Part shown: positions 1-8,770 of the stretch, piece by piece
Position numbering within the stretch: the stretch's first letter is position 1
Layout of the letters: every line of letters begins with the position of its first letter
Assembly (NCBI GenBank): GCA_947627795.1
Contig: CANQXJ010000017.1
Span: 1 to 38,251, forward strand
DNA from: an uncultured Clostridia bacterium
GTDB taxonomy: Bacteria > Bacillota > Clostridia > UBA1381
Direction of reading: 5' to 3'
Length of the DNA: 38,251 nt
Made by a program: the position numbers and the translations under genes
The notes under the pieces: model-generated
What the model saw: the letters and a program-made list of their open reading frames with translations, nothing else
What the model was told of the DNA's origin: nothing
Databases searched by the model: none

Positions 1-61
1 AAATTGAGATTGTTTATAACCACATCGGTATGCTTGAACCAACACAAATTGACGTTGCAAA

Positions 62-90
62 TAAAAAAGCGGTATAAACCATTATGCCGC
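62..90 (-). terminator. Rho-independent terminator of the LRR gene, overlapping its stop codon
   Basis: Read on the minus strand, GCGGCATAA pairs with TTTATACCGC (one mismatch) around a short loop and is followed by a T-run (TTTTTTAT). The 5' arm of the hairpin contains the last two Ala codons and the TAA stop of the LRR gene, so translation termination and transcription termination coincide. Confidence 0.75.
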
Positions 91-3000
91 TACCATATTT
101 GCAATATGAGTTTCCTTATTAACTATTACGTTCGTCAGACTGCCGCATCTGTCAAACGCGTCTTCGCCGATAGCGGTAACCTTGACCCCGTCGATCTCGG
201 CAGGAATAACAAGCTTGCCCGCCGCGCTCTTATCGCAGCCCGTAATCGTTCCCGTCGCCGCGTCAAACTCAAGCAGATCGGCAGACGCGCCGCCGTAATG
301 GATCTCCGCGCCGAGCAGATCATCATTGCCTTCGCCTATTTCAATATTACCCCAATCCTCTTGTGTTCCGGAATAATACACATCCGTCAGCTCGAAGCAA
401 AAGTCAAACGCATTTTCGCCGATATTTGTCACACTCACGGGTATGGTTATTCTCGTCAAATCATCACAGTATGCAAACGCGCGGTCTCCGATGCTTGTCA
501 CGCCCTCGGGTAAGGTCACGTTTGTCAGCGAGTAGCAAAACTCAAACGCGCCATTGCCGATACTCGTAACGCCCTCGGGTATGATTATTTTTGTAATATC
601 CATGCAATCCATAAACGCGCCATTGCCGATAGCGGTCACCTTGACTCCGTCGATCTCGGCAGGAATAACGACCTCGCCCGACGCACTCTCATCGCATGAC
701 GTGATAGTTCCCGTCGCCGCGTCAAACTCGAGCGGAGAGAAAGGCTCATCGATAACGCCGTCGCTGCAGTGGATCAACGCGCCGAGTAACTCGCGGTTAT
801 TTTTACCTATTTTGATTGAATCCCAATCCCCTGTCGTTCCGGGATAATACACATCCGTCAGACCGCCGCATTTATCAAACGCGCCGTCGCCGATGCTTGT
901 CACGCTGTCCGGTATAGTTATGCTTGTTAAATGGTTGCAGTAGAAAAACGCGGACTCTCCGATACTCGAAACACTTGACGGAATATTTACGCCCGTTAGA
1001 TCCTCGCAGTCGAAAAACGCATTCTCGCCGATACTTTCCGTGCCTTCGGGAATAGTGTATTCGGGCTGTATTATATCCTTGGAGTAAGCGACTATCGTCT
1101 TTTTATCCTTACTGAACAAAACTCCGTCTATATCGCAGTAAGTCTTATTACCCTCTCCGACGCTGACACTTAAACTGTGTCCGAACGCGATTGGGTCGAT
1201 GCTTGTCACGCTGTCGGGTATGCTGATACTTGTAAGATTGTCGCATTCGCCAAACACATTGGCGCCGATACTAACCAATCCGTTCGGCAGCTTTATATCC
1301 GTAATGCTGCCGCACCGGTAAAAAGCCTCCTGCCCGATACTCGTCACGCTGTCGGGTATAGTTACGTTTTCAAGACTGTCGCAGGCGGCAAGCATACACG
1401 CGCTGATACTCGTTACGCCGTCGGGAATGATTATGCTCGTCAGCGCGTCGCAGTCCGCAAACGCAAACTCTCCGATACTTGTAACGCCCTCCGGCAGCTC
1501 TATACTTTCAAGCTTAACGCATAACTCAAACGCGTTATCGCCGATCGTTGTTACACTATCCGGAATAGTTACGCTCGTCAGTTCGCCGCAGTAGAAAAAT
1601 GCGCTGTCGCCGATACTTGTCACTCCCTCCGGTATGGTCACACTCGTCAGCGATTCGCAGTATTCAAACGCGCCCTCGCCCACAGCGGTCACCTTTACCC
1701 CGTCTATCTCATCGGGAATGACAAGCTCGCCCGCCGCTTTGCTGCTGCATCCCGTAATAGTTCCCGTCGCCGCGTCAAACTCAAGCAGATCGGCAGACAC
1801 GCCGCCGTAATGAATTTCCGCGCCGAGCAAATAATCGTTCCTTTCGCCTATTTCAATATTACCCCAATCCGCCGTACTTCCCGAATAATTCACGTCCGTC
1901 AGCTTGCCGCAGAAGTCAAACGCGCCCTCGCCGATACTTGTAACGCTCACGGGTATTGTCACGCTTGTCAGAGCGTCACAGCGGTAAAACGCGTGTCTGC
2001 CGATACTTGTAACGCCCTCGGGCACTGTCACGTTTCCCAGACTGTGACAGTATTCAAACGTGCCATCGCCGATACTCGTAACGCCTTCGGGTATAGTCAC
2101 GCTTGTCAGCAATTCGCAGCCAGCAAACGCGAAAGTTCCGATACTCGTAACGCTTGACGGAATATTTAAGCTCGTCATATATTCGCAGGCGTAAAACGCG
2201 TCCTCGCCGATACTTTCCGTGCCTTCGGGAATAGTGTATTCGGGTTGGATCATATCCTTGCTGTAAGAAACTATCGTCTTTTTATCCTTGCTGAACAAAA
2301 CTCCGTCTATATCGCTGTAGGTTTGGTTACCCTCTCCTACGCTGATACTTATATTGTGTCCGAACGCGTTTCCATTGACGCTTGTAACGCTGTCGGGCAA
2401 GTTTATGCTTGTAAGGCTCGTGCAGCCGTCAAACGCGGAGGAGTCGATACTCTCCAGCCCGTCGGGCAGATTTATGTCCGTAAGCTTGTCGCAGAGGTAA
2501 AAAGCGGAATTGCCGATACTCGTAACGCCTTCGGGTATAGTCACGCTTACAAGACTTTCGCACGCCGCAAGCATACAATCGGGGATACTCGTAACGCCTT
2601 TGGGTATGTCTATGCTTGTCAGCGCGTAGCAGTCCGAAAACGCGGACTCGCCTATTGAAGTCAATCCTTCGGGAAGCTCTACGCTCGCAAGCTTGACGCA
2701 TTCTTCAAACGCGCTCTCGCCGATACTTTTAACGCTCTCGGGTATGGTCACGCTCGTCAGAGCGCCGCAGTAATGAAACGTATGATCGCCGATACTCGTA
2801 ACGCCCTCCGGTATGGTCACGCTTTCAAGGGCGGTGCAGTGGTAAAACGCGCATTCTCCGATACTTGTAACGCCGTCGGGTATGGTTATGCCCGTCAAAG
2901 CTTCGCAGCTTGCAAACGCAAGCATGCCGATACTTGTCAATCCCTCGGACATCTCGACGTTTTCAAGAGCGGCGCAGCCGTAAAACGCTTCATCACCGAT

Positions 3001-3852
3001 ACTTTTAACGCTGCCTGGTATGGTTACGCCCGTCAGCGCTTCGCATTCGTAAAACGCGGCATCGCCGATGCTTTCAGTGCCCTCGGGAATAGTGTATACG
3101 GGCTGTATTCTGTCCTTCGCGTAAGCCGCCAATGTCTTTTTGTACTTGCTGAACAAAACTCCGTCTATATCGCTGTAGGTTTGGTTACCCTCTCCGACGG
3201 TGATATTTACCCCGTGTCCGAACGTGCCTGTGCCTCCTTCTATGCTTGTAACGCTATCGGGTATGTTGATACTCGTAAGGCTGTCGCAGTCGTAAAACGC
3301 GCCGTTGCCGATACTTATCAATCCTTCCGACAGATTTATCTCCGTGAGGCCGGTGCAGTTGTCAAACGCAAACTTGCCGATCGCCGTCACACTGCCGGGA
3401 ATTGTTATGCTCGTCAGAGCGGAGCATTCTTCAAACGCGCTCTCGCCGATACTTTCAACGCCCTCGGGTATGACTATGCTCGTCAGCGCACTGCAGTAGA
3501 AAAACGTATATTTATCAATGTGCGTCAAGCCGGCGGGCAGCTTTATACTTGTGAGATTTTCACAAAATTCAAATGCACTATTGCCGATCGTCGTCACGCT
3601 GTCGGGAATAGTTACGCTCGTCAGTTCGTCGCATCCGTAAAACGCGCTCGCGCCGATACCCGTTACTTGTACGCCGTCGATCTCACCCGGAATAACAAGC
3701 TCGCCCTCCGCGTACCAATCGCAGCCCGTGACAGTTCCCGTCGCCGCGTCGAACGTCAGATCCTCCACGCCCGCCGCGTTTGCCGTAATCGGCACCGCAA
3801 GCGTGAAAAGCATACACAGCGCCGTTAATATACCAAAAATTCTTTTCATCAC
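82..3852 (-). CDS. Secreted BspA-type leucine-rich-repeat (LRR_5) surface protein
   Basis: The product of 1256 residues has an N-terminal signal peptide (about residues 1-27, ending near ANAAG). The rest is made of more than 30 LRR_5 (Treponema pallidum/BspA-type) repeats of about 23 residues, typified by LTSVTIPEGVTSIGDSAF. Three further module types interrupt them: a DAATGTITGC-containing unit (4 copies, about residues 35, 690, 1035 and 1190), a YSDIDGVLFSKDKKT unit (3 copies, about residues 220, 515 and 910), and a DWGNIEIGE unit (3 copies). Known BspA-like proteins bind host or partner-cell ligands; that role here is inference. No SLH, LPXTG or other anchor is visible, and the protein stops soon after the fourth DAATGTITGC module begins, so it may be C-terminally shortened. 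The first codon is GTG at 3852, with ATG next at 3849; GGAAG lies 7 nt before the GTG. Expression is from the repeat-bearing promoter at 3887-3950. Confidence 0.9.
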   Translation of the reverse strand: MMKRIFGILTALCMLFTLAVPITANAAGVEDLTFDAATGTVTGCDWYAEGELVIPGEIDGVQVTGIGASAFYGCDELTSVTIPDSVTTIGNSAFEFCENLTSIKLPAGLTHIDKYTFFYCSALTSIVIPEGVESIGESAFEECSALTSITIPGSVTAIGKFAFDNCTGLTEINLSEGLISIGNGAFYDCDSLTSINIPDSVTSIEGGTGTFGHGVNITVGEGNQTYSDIDGVLFSKYKKTLAAYAKDRIQPVYTIPEGTESIGDAAFYECEALTGVTIPGSVKSIGDEAFYGCAALENVEMSEGLTSIGMLAFASCEALTGITIPDGVTSIGECAFYHCTALESVTIPEGVTSIGDHTFHYCGALTSVTIPESVKSIGESAFEECVKLASVELPEGLTSIGESAFSDCYALTSIDIPKGVTSIPDCMLAACESLVSVTIPEGVTSIGNSAFYLCDKLTDINLPDGLESIDSSAFDGCTSLTSINLPDSVTSVNGNAFGHNISISVGEGNQTYSDIDGVLFSKDKKTIVSYSKDMIQPEYTIPEGTESIGEDAFYACEYMTSLNIPSSVTSIGTFAFAGCELLTSVTIPEGVTSIGDGTFEYCHSLGNVTVPEGVTSIGRHAFYRCDALTSVTIPVSVTSIGEGAFDFCGKLTDVNYSGSTADWGNIEIGERNDYLLGAEIHYGGVSADLLEFDAATGTITGCSSKAAGELVIPDEIDGVKVTAVGEGAFEYCESLTSVTIPEGVTSIGDSAFFYCGELTSVTIPDSVTTIGDNAFELCVKLESIELPEGVTSIGEFAFADCDALTSIIIPDGVTSISACMLAACDSLENVTIPDSVTSIGQEAFYRCGSITDIKLPNGLVSIGANVFGECDNLTSISIPDSVTSIDPIAFGHSLSVSVGEGNKTYCDIDGVLFSKDKKTIVAYSKDIIQPEYTIPEGTESIGENAFFDCEDLTGVNIPSSVSSIGESAFFYCNHLTSITIPDSVTSIGDGAFDKCGGLTDVYYPGTTGDWDSIKIGKNNRELLGALIHCSDGVIDEPFSPLEFDAATGTITSCDESASGEVVIPAEIDGVKVTAIGNGAFMDCMDITKIIIPEGVTSIGNGAFEFCYSLTNVTLPEGVTSIGDRAFAYCDDLTRITIPVSVTNIGENAFDFCFELTDVYYSGTQEDWGNIEIGEGNDDLLGAEIHYGGASADLLEFDAATGTITGCDKSAAGKLVIPAEIDGVKVTAIGEDAFDRCGSLTNVIVNKETHIANMVAA

Positions 3853-3886
3853 TTATATTCTTCCGTATATATATATTTCCAAGTAT

Positions 3887-3950
3887 ATTATACAATAATT
3901 TGCGTATTCAATCAAAAACTGTTCGTGCCGCTCAGAGGGCGTTTCGTGCC
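3887..3950 (-). promoter_or_regulatory. Promoter of the LRR gene with 21-bp direct repeats
   Basis: On the minus strand GGCACGAAACG (from 3950) and GGCACGAACAG (from 3929) lie exactly 21 bp apart. A -35 box TTGATT (3915-3910) begins 14 bp after the start of the proximal copy, and TATAAT (3892-3887) follows after a 17-bp spacer. This matches the layout of the other repeat-bearing promoters in the window and suggests control by a LytTR-type regulator (inference). Confidence 0.75.
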
Positions 3951-4031
3951 GGGCGGCTTCAATATTCGCCGCTTATTGCGCCGATTCTGTTTTCCTCTTT
4001 TCGGGAAAATATTCGAAAAGATGAAACAAAC

Positions 4032-4095
4032 GGCGTGAAATGCTTTATTTATGACGTGAACATACATTGATTCAGCGTCAAATGTATGGTAAAAT
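4032..4095 (+). promoter_or_regulatory. Promoter of the clostripain gene with 21-bp direct repeats
   Basis: GGCGTGAAATG (4032) and GACGTGAACAT (4053) are 21 bp apart. The -35 TTGATT (4067-4072) begins 14 bp after the start of the second copy, and -10 TAAAAT (4090-4095) follows a 17-bp spacer. A further weak copy, CGTCAAATG, sits another 21 bp on, inside the spacer. The site is separate from, and divergent to, the LRR promoter repeats. Confidence 0.75.
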
Positions 4096-4136
4096 AAATT
4101 GATATGGTTTTATGTGAAATTGATAAGGAGGAAAAC

Positions 4137-6965
4137 ATGAAAAAGGCAAACAAATTTATTTCGGCAATGCTTACGATATCCTTGTCGTTCGGCGCGCTTA
4201 TTTTACCCGCGCGCGCGGACGAAGCGGCGAGTTACGATATCTCTCCATCGTCAAATCGAGCTGCGAGGACGCTGAAAAGCAAAAAGGAAAGCGACTGGAC
4301 AATATGCGTGTATCTCTGCGGCACGAATCTCGAGAGCGGCGACAGCAGCGGGACATATAACCTTCTGCAGATGCTCGAGGCGGACATTCCCGAGAATGTG
4401 ACGGTTCTTGCAATGACGGGCGGCGCGCGCGGATGGGATCCTTTAGGGCTGGCGGACGAAGCGGTAAAGGACGGAACAATAAAAAAAGGCGCTTATTACA
4501 AGCCCGATCCCGATCACACGCAGATTTTTGAAGTTACCGACGACAAAATGAAGCTGCTTTATACATACAAGGAAAATATGGCGATGAACGACATGGCGAC
4601 GGCGGCGGAATTTATGGAATTTGCGCTGCGTTACGCGCCGTCCGAGCATCTTATGATAGATTTTTGGGATCACGGCGGCGGCCCGTTGGGCGGAGCTATT
4701 TATGACGAATACACGGAAAAAATCGCGTCTGTTGCAGAAATAACCGATTTTGCGGAGGCGGTCAGCGACGCGCGCGGTGATAAGATCGATATCTTTGGCT
4801 TTGACGCTTGTATGATGTCAAGCATTGAAATCGCCAATGTTTTGTCGCCTTACGTCGATTATCTTGTAGCCTCCGAGGAGGTCGAGCCGGGCAACGGCTG
4901 GAATTACAAATGGCTGAGCGGCATCGGCGGCAGCGCGGAGGACGTGGGCAAAAGAATTGTGGATTACTTCGGCAAAACCTACAGCGACGACGATGACTGG
5001 TCGGACGCTCTTGATATAACTCTCGCGCTTACCGATCTTTCTCAGATGGACGAATTGAGGGACGCGTTTAACAAAATGGCGGAGGAATTAAACGATGCGC
5101 TCATTAACGATCCGAAGGAGTACGCTCTTATCGCAAGAAAAGTGATGCACGCCAAAACCATGTATGACGGCACGGACGGTCTTGTTGATTTGTATGATTT
5201 CGCGGACGAAATGAAGGATATCCTGCCTTCCGCACAGGGCGTTATAGACGCGCTCGGAACGCCTCCGGGAAACACTCCCGAATTTGCAGTGGGTGGAGTG
5301 ACGGGCGAAAGTTCCGCCGTAGTATACAGAGGCGTCGGTTCAAGCTACAGCGAATGTCTGGGACTGTCATTCTATTATCCGACCGTTAAGACGCATTTCG
5401 GAACGAACAAGAAAAATAAAAAAAATATAGAATTATACAGAAGCTTTGGTCTGTCCGATACATACAGCGATTATATAGACGCGCATACAAAGGAAACAAG
5501 CGCGCTTCAGACGTTTAAAGGCGAATTTGTCGTTGGCTACGACTCCGAAACATACGATCCCGTGCTGACGATAACCGATCCCGACGACGTTATCGCGATT
5601 AAATCGGTATATTTAAAAATGCTCTATCTCCCGAAAACGGAGGAAGGAGAAGAGGAAGCTTATCTTCTCGGCACGGAATCGGTAACGGAGGACTGGGACA
5701 ACGCGAGCTTTACCGCCGCTGTTCCGGAGGAATGGTTTTCTCTGAACGGCGAAATATTTACCATTGAAAAGACCGAAACAGACTTATACGGTCAATACGA
5801 AATATACACAATGCCCGTGGTTATCGGCGATAACGACTTTTTATCCTATATGGCGCTTTACAAGCCGGTCGACGAGTCGATTTATTACATAGTCGGCATA
5901 GCAGACGATGATGGAACCGGCGACGCGGCGGACAGAACGTATATGCCCGAGGGTGATTTTACATTTAAACCCGTGCTTATCAACGACGAAGCAGAGGACG
6001 ATTATATCGTAAACAAGCCCTATACAATAACCGAAACCGAAGCCGAAAAAACGGAGGGCTATGCTTTGATTCCGGAATACACGGAGCTCGAGGAGGGAGA
6101 CGACGCGACGTACAGAGTGTATTTTGTGGCAACAGACATGAAGGATAACGAATACGAAACGAACGCCGCAAACTACATAATAATCAACGATTTCAGCGAA
6201 ATTTCGATCGACGCTCTGCCGCCGCAGATCTACACCGGCAGCGAGGTTACGCCGAGGCTTTTATACAGCTATAAGGACGAGGGCAATCTGCTGCTCAATT
6301 TAGTTGACGTGCGCTACGAGAACAACGTAAACGTCGGCACGGCGACCGTCACGGCAACGTCGCTCGACGAGGAGATGCCCGGCTTTCTCAGCACCGAATT
6401 TGAAATCAAGCCGCTCGAGGAAATTTTCGGCGATCTCAGCTATGACGATTGGGAGTTTGACGCTGTAAATTATATGTACTCAAACGGATATATGACAGGC
6501 GCGGGCGAAAACAGCTTCGCACCCGACGCGCCCATGACAAGAGCGATGACCGTCACGACGCTCCACAATATTTCGGGCGGAACGGGCGGCGCGGGCGAGA
6601 TAGAATTTGAAGACGTACGCGAAACCGACGACTACTATAAAGATGTGCGGTGGGCTGTTTCAAATAAAATCGTTTTCGGCTTCAGTGACACATATTTCGG
6701 ACCGGAAGACAGAATAAGCCGCGAGCAGTTTATGGCTATGCTCTATCGTTATGAGCAGAAAAACGGCGGCGGATACGATGATGAAGAGGAATATAAGCTG
6801 CCGTATAAAGACGCCGGCGAGCTGAGCGAGTATTCCCGCGAAGCAGCGGCATGGCTTAACGCGAACAATATATTAACCGGCTACGGCGACGGCACTATCC
6901 GTCCGAAGGATTACATAACCCGCGCCGAAGCGGCGGCGGTTATTGAAAAGTATCTTGAGAGATAA
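4137..6965 (+). CDS. Clostripain-family (C11) cysteine protease with C-terminal SLH repeats
   Basis: The product (942 residues) is a secreted protease predicted to be held on the wall by SLH repeats. A signal peptide covers about residues 1-28. The C11 catalytic core spans about residues 50-400, with the catalytic His in FWDHGGG and the catalytic Cys in GFDACMMSS, the pattern of clostripain-like Arg-directed peptidases; substrate specificity cannot be read directly. A beta-rich middle region of unknown role follows, then three SLH repeats (about residues 760-942, e.g. TRAMTV, SREQFM, TRAEAA). The chosen ATG at 4137 has AAGGAGG 5 nt upstream and opens with MKKANKF; the longer reading frame from 4104 has no ribosome site. 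It is transcribed divergently from the LRR gene from its own repeat-bearing promoter. Confidence 0.9.
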   Translation: MKKANKFISAMLTISLSFGALILPARADEAASYDISPSSNRAARTLKSKKESDWTICVYLCGTNLESGDSSGTYNLLQMLEADIPENVTVLAMTGGARGWDPLGLADEAVKDGTIKKGAYYKPDPDHTQIFEVTDDKMKLLYTYKENMAMNDMATAAEFMEFALRYAPSEHLMIDFWDHGGGPLGGAIYDEYTEKIASVAEITDFAEAVSDARGDKIDIFGFDACMMSSIEIANVLSPYVDYLVASEEVEPGNGWNYKWLSGIGGSAEDVGKRIVDYFGKTYSDDDDWSDALDITLALTDLSQMDELRDAFNKMAEELNDALINDPKEYALIARKVMHAKTMYDGTDGLVDLYDFADEMKDILPSAQGVIDALGTPPGNTPEFAVGGVTGESSAVVYRGVGSSYSECLGLSFYYPTVKTHFGTNKKNKKNIELYRSFGLSDTYSDYIDAHTKETSALQTFKGEFVVGYDSETYDPVLTITDPDDVIAIKSVYLKMLYLPKTEEGEEEAYLLGTESVTEDWDNASFTAAVPEEWFSLNGEIFTIEKTETDLYGQYEIYTMPVVIGDNDFLSYMALYKPVDESIYYIVGIADDDGTGDAADRTYMPEGDFTFKPVLINDEAEDDYIVNKPYTITETEAEKTEGYALIPEYTELEEGDDATYRVYFVATDMKDNEYETNAANYIIINDFSEISIDALPPQIYTGSEVTPRLLYSYKDEGNLLLNLVDVRYENNVNVGTATVTATSLDEEMPGFLSTEFEIKPLEEIFGDLSYDDWEFDAVNYMYSNGYMTGAGENSFAPDAPMTRAMTVTTLHNISGGTGGAGEIEFEDVRETDDYYKDVRWAVSNKIVFGFSDTYFGPEDRISREQFMAMLYRYEQKNGGGYDDEEEYKLPYKDAGELSEYSREAAAWLNANNILTGYGDGTIRPKDYITRAEAAAVIEKYLER

Positions 6966-7404
6966 GAGATAATACAGCGCGCGGAAAAACGGCAGGCGGA
7001 AACGAATGTTTCCGCCTGTAATTCTTCGGCTAAAAAGCACGTCTGAAAACGCGTTTGTAAACAATATTGAATTTCCCCGCAGAAAAACCGCCCTGATTTC
7101 TCAAAGCGGTTTAATACAAAATAGTCGGCAGACGTAGACATCTCCTGCATCTCTCAGAACTTGCTATTATAGCATTCTTGTCGTACCGTCGCGTGTGGTC
7201 GCTGCGAAGTTTACCACCTTGAATAACCTTTTTATCGCGAAAGCAAATTCGTCAATGGGCGGCAATGTAAATTCGGCAATAATTAAACTTTAACTATGCA
7301 GTGAATTATATCATTTAGTCGAAACGGCTTCGCGCTTTAGGCGAAGCCGTTTCCTAAATTTTAAAAAATGAGAGTTGTTTTCGAACTGTACTTACAGCTC
7401 GGTA
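6966..7404. other. Intergenic region between convergent genes, with hairpins but no supported gene
   Basis: These 439 bp separate the clostripain gene (+) from the methyltransferase-STAS gene (-). They contain the hairpin at 6993-7018, a minus-strand hairpin with a T-run at 7083-7112 (AAACCGC/GCGGTTT), and a 13-bp perfect stem at 7321-7353 (GAAACGGCTTCGC with its complement) lacking a clear T-run. A minus-strand TATAAT at 7171-7166 lies about 55-85 bp upstream of the 7083-7112 hairpin, which would give an RNA of about 80 nt, but no -35 box is visible. Small reading frames here have no family resemblance that I can see. Confidence 0.4.
6993..7018 (+). terminator. Probable terminator of the clostripain gene
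   Basis: CAGGCGGAAAC and GTTTCCGCCTG form an 11-bp perfect stem with a 4-nt loop, 28 bp after the clostripain stop. The downstream T-tract is weak (TAATTCTT), so efficiency is uncertain. Confidence 0.5.
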
Positions 7405-8652
7405 TTAGCACATTAAGTCGGAAAAACCGGTTTGGTCGAAGATGGTTTGAACCGTCTCGTTTTGTCCGGTGACGGTCAGATTGCCGTTTCCTACCTGCTT
7501 TATCATCATAAGCAGCACGCGCAGTCCTGCGGACGAAATATAATCGAGAGCGGACGCGTCAACGGTGATTTTTTCAACCTTTTCCTCCGCCGTCGTTTTC
7601 TCGTAAACTCCCAAAAGCTCCGGCGCGGTGATCGAATCAAGTCTGCCGCGCAGCGTTATCTCCATTTTGCCGCCGTGAGATTTCGCGTTTACGCCGAAGC
7701 TGTCGCTGTCATAGTTTTCTTCGGTTTCCCTGTAGTTTTCGTCGGGAGTAAAAATCCAGATATGTACGTTTTCAAGCGACTTTATATAATCCGCCTTCGC
7801 CTCGTCCGAATAATCCGCGAGGCTGTGGATCTCCGTTATGTAATCGGACATCGGAACGATCTCCCATTTTAAGCCTACCGAGCGCAGGAAGTCCGTTACC
7901 GTTTTCATGCTGTTTTCGTAATCGTAGGCTAAAACGGTCATGTTCTGCACCTCTATGTTTGTGTCCGACTGCTCGGCGTATACATCCATAGTCTTTACCA
8001 AATCCTCAAATGCTGCTTCGCCGTGGACAGTCTTAAGCGCCGCCATAAACAGCGGGTTCAAGTCGGTGTCGGACGTTACCCATCGACCGCCGAATTCCTT
8101 GAGCAGACGACGGATATTCGAGCAAAGCTCGGTAAGCTCGGAGTTACTCAAATATGTGAGCAGTCCGTCGCATATTATGGTAATTTCTCCGTCGACCGTG
8201 TTGAGCGCGTCACGAAGCGAGCGGTAATTAGTAGAGTCCGCACCGTGAAATTCCCTGCCCTTTATTCCGCGCTCGGCGCACATCTCACCGATAACCGGAG
8301 CGAGCTCGTCCGTTACGATAGGCAGGTCACAGCCTATGTAACGCATATCCTTAAACGTTTCGTTCAGCGCGCGCGGAGAATATCCGCACGCAATATCGAC
8401 AATAGTGCTGTCCTTGTAATTGCTTACGACTTTGTTGGTGGAGAGGTAGCGCGTTTCCACCACTACAGTGAGTTCAAGGCTGAGCGCAACCTTCTGTTCC
8501 TCCGTTCCGATAAGCGAGTCTGCGTCTACGCCGAATTTCTTAGCCAATACCGGCGCGTCCTCATCGCCGGCGATACAGAAATGCAACAGTACGGCTTTCG
8601 CTGTATTGTATATCGGATTTGTTTGTTCTCTTAAGTCTTGTTTTTCACCCAC
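7405..8652 (-). CDS. SAM-dependent methyltransferase (LCM-like) fused to a C-terminal STAS domain
   Basis: The product has 415 residues. Residues 1 to about 310 resemble the leucine carboxyl methyltransferase-like class I methyltransferases: motif I is IVDIACG (about residues 84-90), followed by the acidic IGCDLP and a later IICDGLLTYL. Residues about 325-415 form a STAS domain of the anti-anti-sigma type, with the signature DYISSAGLRVLL; the Ser pair is at 373/374, where SpoIIAA-like proteins are phosphorylated by RsbW/SpoIIAB-type kinases. The methyl acceptor is unknown. The start is GTG at 8652, with GGAGG 8 nt upstream. Its STAS tail closely resembles the lone STAS protein at 17647, so both may answer to the same kinases (inference). 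The promoter at 8690-8754 carries the 21-bp repeats in inverted orientation. Confidence 0.85.
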   Translation of the reverse strand: MGEKQDLREQTNPIYNTAKAVLLHFCIAGDEDAPVLAKKFGVDADSLIGTEEQKVALSLELTVVVETRYLSTNKVVSNYKDSTIVDIACGYSPRALNETFKDMRYIGCDLPIVTDELAPVIGEMCAERGIKGREFHGADSTNYRSLRDALNTVDGEITIICDGLLTYLSNSELTELCSNIRRLLKEFGGRWVTSDTDLNPLFMAALKTVHGEAAFEDLVKTMDVYAEQSDTNIEVQNMTVLAYDYENSMKTVTDFLRSVGLKWEIVPMSDYITEIHSLADYSDEAKADYIKSLENVHIWIFTPDENYRETEENYDSDSFGVNAKSHGGKMEITLRGRLDSITAPELLGVYEKTTAEEKVEKITVDASALDYISSAGLRVLLMMIKQVGNGNLTVTGQNETVQTIFDQTGFSDLMC

Positions 8653-8689
8653 CTTGCGTGCCTCCTTTAATATATTTTTATGTACAGTT

Positions 8690-8754
8690 ATTTTACCGCC
8701 GTTTTATATAAAATTCAATGCTTTGGCATGAAAAGTGCTTTTAACGGCACGAAT
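8690..8754 (-). promoter_or_regulatory. Promoter of the methyltransferase-STAS gene, repeats inverted
   Basis: On the minus strand TTGAAT (8718-8713), a 17-bp spacer and TAAAAT (8695-8690) form a sigma-A promoter. GGCATGAAAAG (8725) and GGCACGAATGG (8746) lie 21 bp apart on the plus strand, so the repeat pair points away from this promoter. The gap from the nearer GGC to the -35 box is 6 bp, identical to the inverted arrangement at 20471-20478. Confidence 0.7.
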
Positions 8755-8770
8755 GGTATTTTGCAAAACA

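Noticed and set aside
2773-3828. Plus-strand frame of 351 codons opposite the LRR gene, with repeats such as KRAFSDTCNA
   Set aside because: It is the mirror of the LRR repeats: the 69-bp unit happens to lack stops on the other strand. No ribosome site, signal peptide or family resemblance.
6911-7150. Minus-strand frame of 79 codons starting near AGGAGATG
   Set aside because: It runs through two hairpins and into the 3' end of the clostripain gene, and the composition does not look like coding sequence.
7180-7240. Minus-strand AAGGTGGTAAACTTCGCAG, faintly like a T-box element
   Set aside because: It differs from the AGGGTGGNACCGCG consensus at several places, has no specifier stem or aminoacyl-tRNA synthetase gene after it.
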